In this document: in pieces, positions 28,001 through 35,278 of the stretch
Numbering within the stretch: the first letter of the stretch is position 1
Layout of the letters: each line of letters starts with the position of its first letter
Assembly: GCA_033765305.1 (NCBI GenBank)
Contig: JANRID010000061.1
Coordinates: 1-61,213 of the forward strand
Direction: 5' to 3'
From: RDXT01 sp033765305
GTDB lineage: Bacteria; Bacteroidota; Bacteroidia; J057
DNA: 61,213 bases
The notes under the pieces: model-generated
The model's database searches: none
Seen by the model: the letters and a program-made list of their open reading frames with translations, nothing else
What the model was told of the DNA's origin: nothing
Program-made: the position numbers and the translations under genes

Positions 28001-30590
28001 TGCGGGGTTCAGGCTGCCGGAGCTGCGCGATGCGAAGATGCTGCCCGACGGAAGCCGGCTGTATTATGCCGCAGACAGCACCGTGACGGAGCTGTCGCTG
28101 CAGGATACCACCGCCAGCCCGGGCCGGCGTTTCCGCTGCGCGGGGCGGGTGCAGGCGTTCGACGTATCTGCGGACGGACGCTTCCTGGCAGCCGCCTCCG
28201 GCAGCCGGATCTGGCTCTGGGAGCTCGGCAGCGGCGAGCTGCTGGGTGAACTGGCCCGCCATACGCGGGCGGTGAATGCGCTGTGCTTTTCGCCGGACGC
28301 GGCCTATCTGGCCAGCGGCGGGGAAGACCAGATCGCCATCATCTGGAACCGCCAGACCCGCAGCCCCATCCACCTGCTGGAATTCCTGCATACCGCACCG
28401 GTGCTAGACTTGGTATTTTCGCCTGATAATCAGTATGTTGCAACGGGATCGGCGGATTCTACCGCTGTGGTCTGGGACCGCAGCACCGGCCAGTTTGTCT
28501 CCGAGCTCAACGGGCTCGGCCAGCCGGTGCGGCTGGTGCGCTTCCTGCCCGACAGCCGCACCCTGCTGACGGGATCGGGCCTTGGGAATATCCTGATCTG
28601 GTCCTTCGAGGGCGAAGTGCTGGACTCGCTCCGGGTGTCCGGAGGCCGTGCCGGGGCCTTCGCTGCTTCGCCGGACGGCAGCATGATCGCCGCGCCTGGC
28701 AGCGAAGGCTATGCCTTGCATACGCTCTCGGGCAGCCGGGTGCTGGCCGGGATTCCGGCGCCGCCGGATGCGATAGCGGTTTCGTTCAGCTACACGGCGG
28801 ACGGGGCCCGCATGCTGATGCCGGAATCGGGTGCCGGGGCCGGATTCTATGCCCTCGAAGGCGCCCGCTTCGATTCGCTCAAATACCATATTTTATACCA
28901 GAAGGCGCTGCTGTCCTATGAACTTGGCCGCTTTGAGGAAGCAGCCGGCGGATACAGCCGCCTGATCGGGCTGCGGCCGCAGTACCTGCCGGCCTGGTAC
29001 GGGCGGGGCATTGCACGGCTGTATCAGGCCGGCAAGATTCCGTATGCGGAAAATCAGCTGGAATGGGCCGGCACGTCCTATCTGCTCTCGGGCCTCAAGG
29101 ACCTGGACTACGCCCTGCGGGGCGACTCGTCGCTGCGCAGGCAGCTGCCGCAGGTGCTGCCGCTGATTTTTTCGCTCTACAACGGACGTCCGGCCCTGAA
29201 CGCCTACCGCGACTCGGTCTGCGCATTTCTGGAGCGCTACCAGCAGGGTGCCTGTGGCGTGTTTACCTTCGATCAGATCGAAGCTTACAGCGAAGGGCTG
29301 GCGGCGGTGCGCAGGGGAACCCTCTGGGGCTACATCGATACCCTGCAGCGTCTGGCGATCCCCCTTCAGTATCAGCACCCGTCCGCATTCATGAATGGCC
29401 TGGCGGCGGTATTCGACCCGAAAGCAGCCCAGTATGTGATCATCGATCCGGCCGGTGCGGTTATGTACGACCGGGTGGAGGCGCCTTCGGAAGGATTCCG
29501 GGCTGTGCGGGAAGCCTCCAGCGGGCTTTGGGGGTATCTGGATGCCGCCAACCGGCTGGCAATTCCGGCCCAGTACGCCGAAGTGCGCAGCTTCCGCAAG
29601 GGGCAGGCACAGGTGCGGGTCAAGCGCGGCATGCCGTGGATGGAAATCGACTACAACGGCGCCTCGCCGGAAATGCGGATGACCCAGATGCCGGAGATGA
29701 TGCCCGCGCCTTCCAACGCGCCGCAGGCGGAGCCGCTGATTCTGCCCGACGGATCCGTGACCGTGCCGATGGGGCCCCCCGCCGATGGGCTCATCCGTGC
29801 CCGGAATGGAGCCCTCTACGGCTATGTGGCTGCGCAGCAGGCCAGTCCGGCCAAAGGCGGCGACCAGCTCCAGCAGGAGACGGTCATTTCCTTCCAGTAT
29901 GCGGATGCCTACGACTTCAGCTTTCAGCGGGCAGCCGTCAAACGGCAGGACGGCCTCTGGGGCTTTATCGACCCGTACGGAAAGGCAGTCATCCCCTTTG
30001 AATACGAACAGGTGGGCATGTTTGCCCAGGAGGACGGGCGCCCGCTGGCGCGGGTATCCCGCCAGGGCCAGCAGTACTACATCGACCGCAGCGGTGCCTG
30101 CGTGCCGTACAAAGACCTCAGCTGCCCGGTTATGCGCCTGCAGACCGTAAGCCGGGAGAAAAGCTTCGCAGATCCCGGATCCAGCCTGGTGGTGTACCGG
30201 GAAAACGGGAAATGGGGCCTCAAGCGCGAAGACGGCACGGTGGTGATCCAGCCGGTTTATGCCAATCAGATCCTGTTCTCCAACGGGCTCGCCTGCGTGC
30301 AGCTCAACGGCCGCTGGGGCTATATCGACCGGACCGGGGCAGTGGTGGTGCCGCTGGCCTACGACGACGGCCAGCCCTTCTCCGACGGGCTGGCTGCCGT
30401 GAAGATGAACGGCAAGTGGGGCTATATCGATACCCAGGGCAAGCTCGTCATCGGATACCAGTATGACGGGGTGCGGCCGTTCGTGCGGGGAAAGGCGATC
30501 GTGCGGATCGGGAAAAAGTCCTACCGGATCGACAAACAGGGCAATATCGTCGGCGCCAGCGAGGGTGCCGTCATGCAGCAGTCCTACTGA
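25089..30590 (+). CDS. Giant CoxE/vWA-like, PKD, WD40 and WG repeat membrane protein
   Basis: An 1833-residue protein. Residues 1-80 form a CoxE/vWA-associated helical domain (GFLDLLREQGFSVGVDSYL, MCPLFARSPAEQQKFYRLFD). Three membrane segments lie at about 115-137, 383-405 and 831-848; flanking Arg/Lys clusters place the N-terminus and residues 406-830 inside. Two PKD-like domains (about 200-255 and 275-350) lie between TM1 and TM2. Residues about 470-600 look like a vWA-like domain (EYLVLIEQQSRNDHQAQW, HRLLMFGEGRSLLD, DCALLTP) without the DxSxS metal motif, followed by a helical region with YAWVAACALYPELQW. After TM3 come a TPR-like part, WD40 repeats (about 1010-1250), another TPR-like part and about eight WG repeats (1395-1825, WGYIDxxG type). 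Predicted topology puts PKD, WD40 and WG outside the cytoplasm. Confidence 0.85.
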   Translation: MAALQPMEGFLDLLREQGFSVGVDSYLRVQALLDRLDPGTPGAELRTLMCPLFARSPAEQQKFYRLFDGYFHPVFEGGHLHVPAPPPRPAARPLRARLRKPVRKVRTWLVNRWLFGTMALLASVLLVYTAVEVYVAFKGNQERPGAVAYLSRYGLDDDPKYRQLVLRYIGNELLGRPQPCDDLSEIRILPAITETEGGRFLVRFRTEVRDSISTRTWYFGSGQDSSQVHAPEYVYRDTGSYQVVLRIRNAAGCQASARLRLQLTRAQSCQAAFSYAADAANPLKVAFADTSLAAADDPIVSRTWSFGDDEGSTSQELAPSFAYPGYRAYKVCLSIRTRSGCASQVCQVIRLSGDTDRSQLIALNPGPMVPADLSPLRSRFTLFSPYAALLAGCILLIIGFFYETYAFFRRRLLLSRERGSEGPLTWSFRLRQPPRVIPREQVHRAANHLRQRQESEQRLLDLPGTIAATAESGGFPAFVYRAGTKPSEYLVLIEQQSRNDHQAQWFYQLVSEMAGQDVFVDVCFTPPDFSVFHRPNDDRPMLLAELRARFPDHRLLMFGEGRSLLDAMSGRLLPLAYELLGWRDCALLTPRPRAEWQAEEAILSRHLPVLPARIASLDGLLAWFGPDAPRTAAPPLRGGPGAGWDEELPEQADALRELLGEPLYAWVAACALYPELQWPLTLAIGRQLELAGAGTLLDEDTVLRLSRLRWFREGAMPDGLRAQLAESLPPARTRAAREAIAQMLEAHPQPEDSFAAERRRLHLAVQNWHLSQNPNAREALREYAERGDIDDALVMRQLRDSAAAPLAARIPPGIRSMLFRKGIGLLGMKPWIRIAAGGTVALLMLFSQFRQHIHLTDYPKLERWIHSRGNLIKVDGEYYRLRNRADSARYFSYLGVRNFRSGDLGSAYNLFSDAAALDPFNPLYRYQRGLTNLRFARAEGADSLREATYRDFAFADAAAPWIGGTGTVRKIAGFRLPELRDAKMLPDGSRLYYAADSTVTELSLQDTTASPGRRFRCAGRVQAFDVSADGRFLAAASGSRIWLWELGSGELLGELARHTRAVNALCFSPDAAYLASGGEDQIAIIWNRQTRSPIHLLEFLHTAPVLDLVFSPDNQYVATGSADSTAVVWDRSTGQFVSELNGLGQPVRLVRFLPDSRTLLTGSGLGNILIWSFEGEVLDSLRVSGGRAGAFAASPDGSMIAAPGSEGYALHTLSGSRVLAGIPAPPDAIAVSFSYTADGARMLMPESGAGAGFYALEGARFDSLKYHILYQKALLSYELGRFEEAAGGYSRLIGLRPQYLPAWYGRGIARLYQAGKIPYAENQLEWAGTSYLLSGLKDLDYALRGDSSLRRQLPQVLPLIFSLYNGRPALNAYRDSVCAFLERYQQGACGVFTFDQIEAYSEGLAAVRRGTLWGYIDTLQRLAIPLQYQHPSAFMNGLAAVFDPKAAQYVIIDPAGAVMYDRVEAPSEGFRAVREASSGLWGYLDAANRLAIPAQYAEVRSFRKGQAQVRVKRGMPWMEIDYNGASPEMRMTQMPEMMPAPSNAPQAEPLILPDGSVTVPMGPPADGLIRARNGALYGYVAAQQASPAKGGDQLQQETVISFQYADAYDFSFQRAAVKRQDGLWGFIDPYGKAVIPFEYEQVGMFAQEDGRPLARVSRQGQQYYIDRSGACVPYKDLSCPVMRLQTVSREKSFADPGSSLVVYRENGKWGLKREDGTVVIQPVYANQILFSNGLACVQLNGRWGYIDRTGAVVVPLAYDDGQPFSDGLAAVKMNGKWGYIDTQGKLVIGYQYDGVRPFVRGKAIVRIGKKSYRIDKQGNIVGASEGAVMQQSY

Positions 30591-30932
30591 CTGCTCCTGC
30601 GCAGGGCGTGCAACATGCTGCCGGTCAAGTACTTGGTGTAAACCCTTCGGCGTTCCGGCGTGGAATGCCCTGCGGCGTGCAGGCAAAGCCGGCATGATCA
30701 GACTTCCAATAAATACAGCCCTTTTTTTTAATCTAACTGAATGTTTATTTCATATTGCAGCGTATTTTATACGCATTCGCATTATACAGGATCGGTTAAC
30801 GCAACTTACGATGGAATCCAATCGGGTTTATACAGCTCCCGGCTCAGGGGGAGCGTGGCACAGTCCGGCATCCGGGCTGCGGGGCGGCATCTGCCCCGGC
30901 GGCAGGCAGGGTTATACAGGACAGGCAGCAGG
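30591..30932. other. Intergenic region with AT-rich promoter-like segment
   Basis: Gap between the giant gene and the first marR gene. It has a CCTGC/GCAGG mini-hairpin at about 30668-30683 and an AT-rich stretch from 30717. The open frame entering from 30741 lacks coding character before 30933. Confidence 0.45.
30760..30774. promoter_or_regulatory. Putative MarR operator
   Basis: GCGTAT-ttt-ATACGC, an inverted repeat with perfect 6-bp arms in the AT-rich leader 158 nt upstream of the first marR gene. MarR proteins commonly bind such palindromes in their own promoters. Confidence 0.35.
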
Positions 30933-31403
30933 ATGAATACCGGAAACGCCATGAACGACCCTCATCAGGAGGCCGGCGGGCCGCTGTACCAGCATCTGGA
31001 GGCGAGCATCGCGCTGCTGCACCGCTACTACCGGCAGTATCAGACCTTTCTCCGCAAGCAGTTCGACATCAGTCCGGCGGAGATGGACCTGATCGCCTAT
31101 CTGGCCCGCCAGGGCGGGTCGAAGATGCGGGTGGTATGCGGCCATTTCGGGTACAAGCTCAGCACGTTCACGAGCATGGTGGACCGGGCCGAAGCCGACG
31201 GCATCGTCGTGCGGGTCGCATCGCCGATGGACCGCCGCGTAACCCTGCTGATGCTTACCGAGCGCGGCAACACCATCTACCGGGAGTACAGCGAGCATAT
31301 CCGGGGGGCGGCCAGGCTGCTGCATGCGCAATGGGAGGTGCAGCCCATGCACCACTTCTTCAAGGGCCTGGAAGCGCTTTCAGACCATCTGCAGCAGCTC
31401 TGA
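30933..31403 (+). CDS. MarR-family transcriptional regulator
   Basis: A 156-residue winged-helix regulator. The helix-turn-helix and wing are at about 60-125 (KMRVVCGHFGYKLSTFTSMVDRAEADGIVVRVASPMDRRVTLLMLTERG, with the typical DRR of the wing). Flanking N- and C-terminal helices form the dimer interface. ATG 30933 is used; ATG 30951 (MNDPHQ) is equally possible. The ligand and targets are unknown. It lies downstream of the giant conflict-type gene, but about 340 nt away and with its own AT-rich leader. A second MarR gene follows at 31939; the two share the fold but are divergent. Confidence 0.85.
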   Translation: MNTGNAMNDPHQEAGGPLYQHLEASIALLHRYYRQYQTFLRKQFDISPAEMDLIAYLARQGGSKMRVVCGHFGYKLSTFTSMVDRAEADGIVVRVASPMDRRVTLLMLTERGNTIYREYSEHIRGAARLLHAQWEVQPMHHFFKGLEALSDHLQQL

Positions 31404-31754
31404 GCCTCCGGTGCCTGCCGGCCTCGGAAATGCTTGATCCGGGCAAATTGTTGTCTGGCGTGAAGAGTTATGCACGTGTAGGATCTGCGGGCCTTCGGAA
31501 CAGCCTTCCGCTGCGCAAGAAATCGGCTTCCGGTGCCGGATTTTTATGCATTCATTGTTGAACTGTCCATTAAAATTAATATTCATTCTGCGGGTTATGC
31601 CACCAGATGGACTGCCGCTGGTGCCCGTAATGCAGCATGCAGCCGCACTCCGGATCGCAGCCTGCTGTCAGGCCCGGGCAGGAATCCGCTCGCTTCCAGA
31701 TTCTTCAACGGTATATTTGTTAGAACGAAAAGTCTAAAATTCCGATCATATGGC
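31404..31754. other. Intergenic region between the two marR genes, left part
   Basis: Part of a 535-nt gap. TATATTTG at 31712-31719 matches the -7 consensus but has no good -33 partner. TTCCGAT at 31740-31746 pairs with ATCGGAA at 31787-31793. No gene was recognised. Confidence 0.45.
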
Positions 31755-31785
31755 TTCGATAATTAATAAATACCTGCTATTTTTG
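31755..31785 (+). promoter_or_regulatory. Putative promoter of the second marR gene
   Basis: TTCG (31755-31758), 19 nt, then TATTTTTG (31778-31785), a perfect TAnnTTTG. The promoter lies between the arms of an inverted repeat (TTCCGAT 31740-31746 and ATCGGAA 31787-31793), suggesting regulation. The predicted leader is about 150 nt. Confidence 0.45.
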
Positions 31786-31938
31786 AATCGGAAAATTTAA
31801 ACCAGGGAAGCATTGCATGTGTATCCGGTATGTTGCAGGCGGCAGTTTTTTCGTTTCAGCTGAAGTTGCCGTAACAGGTAATGCCCGGCGCATGAAGCTT
31901 TCCGGAGAGCCCTTTTTGTATTCCACAACAACAATCAG

Positions 31939-32394
31939 ATGAACACCGTGAGCAAGCTATTCTCAGAACCTAGCGCAATCCGCCTGGAGGAAACCCTCCA
32001 GGAGCTCATTCTGGCTTTTAACCTGAAACGTGCCGGCGTGCTCGAGCAGTACGGCGTCAATGAAACCGATGTCGCCATCATCCGCTTTCTGAGCGACGAG
32101 GACCAGAAAAAAATGAAAGAGGTCGGGGAGCATTTCGGCATCAAGCTCAGCACCCTGACCAGCACCGTAGACAAACTGGAAAAAAACAAGCTGGTCAAGC
32201 GCCGCAGCTCCAAAGAGGACCGCCGGGTCATCTTCATCCAGCCGACGGCCCGCGGGCAAAGCCTGCTCAAGGATCTTTCGGAGCCGGGCCGCAGCCTGTC
32301 GGAGCTGCTGGAGAAAGAGCTCGACGCTGCCGAGTTCGGCGCGCTGATCCGGCATGCGGAGCGCATGCTCCGCTACGTGCAGGCCGAGGGCTGA
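31939..32394 (+). CDS. MarR-family transcriptional regulator
   Basis: A 151-residue MarR protein. The winged helix spans about 50-110 (DQKKMKEVGEHFGIKLSTLTSTVDKLEKNKLVKRRSSKEDRRVIFIQPTARG), with the canonical EDRR wing. N-terminal (EETLQELILAFNLKR) and C-terminal helices make the dimer. The promoter upstream is flanked by an inverted repeat, consistent with autoregulation. There is no adjacent efflux or enzyme gene on this strand other than the fur-like gene 86 nt downstream. A strong hairpin after the stop suggests a monocistronic unit. Confidence 0.88.
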   Translation: MNTVSKLFSEPSAIRLEETLQELILAFNLKRAGVLEQYGVNETDVAIIRFLSDEDQKKMKEVGEHFGIKLSTLTSTVDKLEKNKLVKRRSSKEDRRVIFIQPTARGQSLLKDLSEPGRSLSELLEKELDAAEFGALIRHAERMLRYVQAEG

Positions 32395-32411
32395 GCCGCC
32401 CCGCTCCCGGA

Positions 32412-32448
32412 TACGTCCAGCCGCGCTGCCCCTGCCCGGCTGGACGTA
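32412..32448 (+). terminator. Terminator after the second marR gene
   Basis: TACGTCCAGCCG and CGGCTGGACGTA form a perfect 12-bp stem with a 13-nt loop, followed by ccatttt. Confidence 0.65.
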
Positions 32449-32480
32449 CCATTTTCCGCCGGTTTGCGTATATTAGCGGC

Positions 32481-32921
32481 ATGGATATGGCTGCCACGGC
32501 GCGCACCTCCGGGCTGCTGCGCAAGCACGATCTGCGGGTTACCAAAGGCCGCACCGATATTCTGGGCATCTTCCTGCGCCAGGGCATCGCCCTGAGCGAA
32601 CGCGAACTCGAAGACCTGCTCGGCGACTCCTGCGACCGGGTGACCATTTACCGCACCCTGACCACTTTCCTGGAGCACGGCCTGCTGCACCGCGTGCCCG
32701 ATGACGCCGGCGCCGCCAAGTACGCCCTCTGCGCCGGATGCGCCCATCAGGTGCATCGCCACGACCACATCCACTTCAAGTGCACCCGCTGCGGGCAGAC
32801 CACCTGCGTCGAGGAGGTCCGCATCCCCACACCGGCCCTGCCGCCCGGCTTTATCCTGACCGAGGTAAGCATGCTGATGCAGGGCATCTGTCCGGCCTGT
32901 TCCGGCTTAGCCGCCCGCTGA
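32481..32921 (+). CDS. Fur-family transcriptional regulator (Fur/Zur/PerR type)
   Basis: A 146-residue Fur-fold regulator. It has an N-terminal winged helix (about 1-80, LRKHDLRVTKGRTDILGIFLRQGIALSERELEDLL, CDRVTIYRTLTTFLEHGLLHRV), then the metal domain with HRHDHIHFKCTRCGQTTC (regulatory His residues plus a structural CxxC) and a second CPAC pair near the C-terminus. Which metal it senses cannot be decided; the closely spaced CxxC pairs indicate a structural zinc. The last genes of the convergent mutY cluster end 12 nt away. The first codon is ATG 32481, with ATG 32487 as an alternative. Confidence 0.88.
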   Translation: MDMAATARTSGLLRKHDLRVTKGRTDILGIFLRQGIALSERELEDLLGDSCDRVTIYRTLTTFLEHGLLHRVPDDAGAAKYALCAGCAHQVHRHDHIHFKCTRCGQTTCVEEVRIPTPALPPGFILTEVSMLMQGICPACSGLAAR

Positions 32922-32933
32922 AGCAGCCGGGTC

Positions 32934-33515
32934 TTACTCCACCCACCGGAGCGTCCCGCTCATGTGGAGCATCTCGTTTCGCATATGTGCGATCACGGGC
33001 TCCAGCGAGTCGTTCTTGAGCGCCGTCTGAAAATACATCGAAATCATCACCACCCGCTTCCCGCTGGAATCGGCCAGAAACACCTGGGAGGGCGTGCCCA
33101 CCTCGCCGGTGATGTTGAACCAGACGCCCGATCCCGCCGGCACCTGAAGGGGCAGCTCCTCGATCCGCAGCGCCTTTTTCGTGTGCTTGTAGATCAGCCG
33201 CCGGTATTCCTCGTAATGTGCGGCCCGGTCTTTTCCGCCTGCATCGGCATCCCGGTAGGTAATATGCCACTTGAGGTCGAACTCCGGAAACCGGATGTCC
33301 ACCCAGCAGGAGTCGGACAGCTCGCGGGTGATGACCCCCGTAGCGGGATACTCGAAGGTCAGCGGGCAGACCGGGCTGGAAAAGGCAGTATAGGCATACG
33401 AGGCCGGCAGATCGATCCGGGCGTAGGCCATCGGGCGCGGGTAGGGCTCGTAGGTTGTGCAGGCGGCCAGCATCAGGGCGGGCAGGGCTGCGGCGGCTAT
33501 CCATCGGAGATTCAT
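32934..33515 (-). CDS. gldD: Gliding motility lipoprotein GldD
   Basis: A 193-residue lipoprotein (lipobox LMLAAC, Cys19). The hallmark YPRPMAYARIDLP near the N-terminus is followed by CPLTFEYPATGVI, CWVDIRFPEFDLKWHITY, GEVGTPSQVFLADS and FFQTAL-like YFQTALKNDSLEPV. GldD is required for gliding and T9SS function in Bacteroidota. The start overlaps the gldE stop by 4 nt (33512-33515). It is the last gene of mutY-ssb-gldE-gldD. Confidence 0.93.
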   Translation of the reverse strand: MNLRWIAAAALPALMLAACTTYEPYPRPMAYARIDLPASYAYTAFSSPVCPLTFEYPATGVITRELSDSCWVDIRFPEFDLKWHITYRDADAGGKDRAAHYEEYRRLIYKHTKKALRIEELPLQVPAGSGVWFNITGEVGTPSQVFLADSSGKRVVMISMYFQTALKNDSLEPVIAHMRNEMLHMSGTLRWVE

Positions 33516-34813
33516 GCGTCGGCGGGCTTAGCAGGCACCACCCGCACCGTCGTGATGCGGTTGCGGGCTACCTGTTCAACGATCAGTTCCAGCTCTTTGT
33601 ATGTCATCCGCTCGCCGGAGGCAGGAATTTTTCCCATCCGTTCGAGCACCAGGCCGCCCAGGCTGTCGCTTTCCTCCTGAGCTTCAGCAAAATAATCATC
33701 CGGCAGGTCCAGGGCCCGCGCCACGTCGGGCAGCGACATCTGCGCTTCGAGCAGGTAGCTGCCGTCCTCGCTGCGCCGCCAGCCGTCCTCCTCGTCGAAT
33801 TCGTCGTGGATTTCCCCGAAAATCTCCTCGATCACATCCTCCAGCGTCACCAGGCCCGTCGTGACGCCGTACTCGTTGACCACAACGGCCATGTGGCGGC
33901 GCGCCCGCTTGAATTCCTCCAGCAGGGCGTCGATCTTCTTGGTCTCCGGGATGAAGTACGACTCCCGCAGGAGGCTGCTGAGGTCTGCCGGAGCCGTATC
34001 CGACTTGAGATAGGGCAGGAGGTCTTTGATGTGGAGAATGCCGGTGATGCGGTCCAGATTGCCGTCGTACACGGGCATGCGCGAGTAGTTGTTTTCGCGG
34101 ATAAAGGCCAGCAACTGGTCGAAGGGCATGCGCTGGTCGATGGCCTTGATATTGACACGGGCCTGCATGATGCTGCGCACAGGCGTATTGCTGAAGTTGA
34201 CGATGCCCTTGAGCAGCTTTTTTTCGCCGGTATCGGATACCTCGCCGGGAGCCAGATCGATGGCCTGCCGGATATCGTCGAGGGGATCTTCGGGGGCTTC
34301 GGAGGAGAGGCGCTTTTCGATCCATGCCGCGCCGGCTTCGAGCAGGGAGGCCAGGGGCCCGAGGAGGCGGTAGAGGCGGGCGAGCCACCCGGCCCAGCGC
34401 CGGGCGATGCGCAGGGGTGCGGCGGCGGCCAGGAGCCTGGGCACGAGATCGCTGGCGGCCCAGAGCAGCAGCGCGAAGAGCATCAGGAGCAAGGCCTGCC
34501 GGGGGCCGGGCTGGGCGGCCAGCAGGGGCAGCAGCAGGAGGATCAGGACCAGGCTGACAAGCGTATGGAAGAGGCGCAGCACGGTCAGGAGACGGCCTGC
34601 GGGGTCCAGCATCCGTCCGATGCGGTGCAGCGCGGGGTCTTGCGCATGCTGAAACGAGGCAGCAGGCAGGGAGAATACGGCGATTTCCACGCCGGAGGCG
34701 ATGCAGGCAAGCGCGCCCAGCAGCAGCATGGCGGCATAGCGCAGCACATCGCCCAGCCAGGCCGGCGGGCAGCAGGCGAGCCAACTCAGGGGAAGTTCTG
34801 CATCAGGGTCCAC
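33512..34813 (-). CDS. gldE: Gliding motility-associated protein GldE (CNNM/CBS/CorC family)
   Basis: A 433-residue inner-membrane protein of the HlyC/CorC family. It has an N-terminal CNNM-like transmembrane domain (about 20-190, several Leu-rich helices), a CBS pair (about 205-330, PVRSIMQARVNIKAID, YSRMPVYDGNLDRITGILHIKDLLPYL, MAVVVNEYGVTTGLVTLEDVIEEIFGEI) and a C-terminal CorC_HlyC domain (about 345-430). Its position upstream of, and overlapping, gldD supports the GldE assignment over a generic hemolysin-like transporter. The transmembrane part is unusually Leu/Ala-rich and divergent. Confidence 0.92.
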   Translation of the reverse strand: MDPDAELPLSWLACCPPAWLGDVLRYAAMLLLGALACIASGVEIAVFSLPAASFQHAQDPALHRIGRMLDPAGRLLTVLRLFHTLVSLVLILLLLPLLAAQPGPRQALLLMLFALLLWAASDLVPRLLAAAAPLRIARRWAGWLARLYRLLGPLASLLEAGAAWIEKRLSSEAPEDPLDDIRQAIDLAPGEVSDTGEKKLLKGIVNFSNTPVRSIMQARVNIKAIDQRMPFDQLLAFIRENNYSRMPVYDGNLDRITGILHIKDLLPYLKSDTAPADLSSLLRESYFIPETKKIDALLEEFKRARRHMAVVVNEYGVTTGLVTLEDVIEEIFGEIHDEFDEEDGWRRSEDGSYLLEAQMSLPDVARALDLPDDYFAEAQEESDSLGGLVLERMGKIPASGERMTYKELELIVEQVARNRITTVRVVPAKPADA

Positions 34814-34852
34814 AGGCAGCAGGCATTGGGGCGCCGGCAGGGAGGTGCCGGG

Positions 34853-35278
34853 TTAAAACGGGAGATCTTCATCGGCGGGAGGAACATCAGGCGCCGCCGT
34901 CGGCGGCACGGCAGGCAAGGTATAGGCGCTGGCGGGGGCCGGCCGGCTTTCCAGCAGCAGGAGGCGGGTAGCTTCGATCTCGATGCGGCTGCGCTTGGCG
35001 CCGCCGGGCGCTTCCCACTGGCGGCTGCGGAGACGGCCCTCGATGCAGACCGTGGCGCCTTTGCGGAGCTGGTCGCGGGCCGTTTCGGCCTGGCTGCGCC
35101 AGAGCACGACATCGAGCCATTCGGTATGGTCGGCCTCCCGGCCGTCGCGGCCGTGGAGCGGCTCTGTGCAGGCCAGCCGCAGGGTTGTCACCGTTACGCC
35201 GGCTTCCGTCTGGCGCACCTCGGGGTCTGCGCTCAGGTTTCCGATCAGGGTGACCCGGTTCAATCCGTATTTAGCCAT
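34853..35278 (-). CDS. ssb: Single-stranded DNA-binding protein
   Basis: A 141-residue SSB. The OB fold (about 1-108) contains LNRVTLIGNLSADPEVRQTEAG, EWLDVVLWRSQAETARDQLRKGATVCIEGRLRSRQWE, and the acidic C-terminal tip ADEDLPF is the conserved protein-interaction tail. It lies between mutY (8-nt overlap) and gldE, as in many Bacteroidota. The short Pro/Ala-rich linker suggests a secondary or repair-linked SSB; whether another ssb exists in the genome is unknown. Confidence 0.92.
   Translation of the reverse strand: MAKYGLNRVTLIGNLSADPEVRQTEAGVTVTTLRLACTEPLHGRDGREADHTEWLDVVLWRSQAETARDQLRKGATVCIEGRLRSRQWEAPGGAKRSRIEIEATRLLLLESRPAPASAYTLPAVPPTAAPDVPPADEDLPF

Noticed and set aside
25869..28391. 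840-codon minus-strand frame
   Set aside because: Antisense shadow of the giant CoxE/WD40/WG gene.
31712..31719. TATATTTG as the main marR promoter
   Set aside because: Perfect -7 box but no -33 partner; the downstream TATTTTTG with correct spacing is better.
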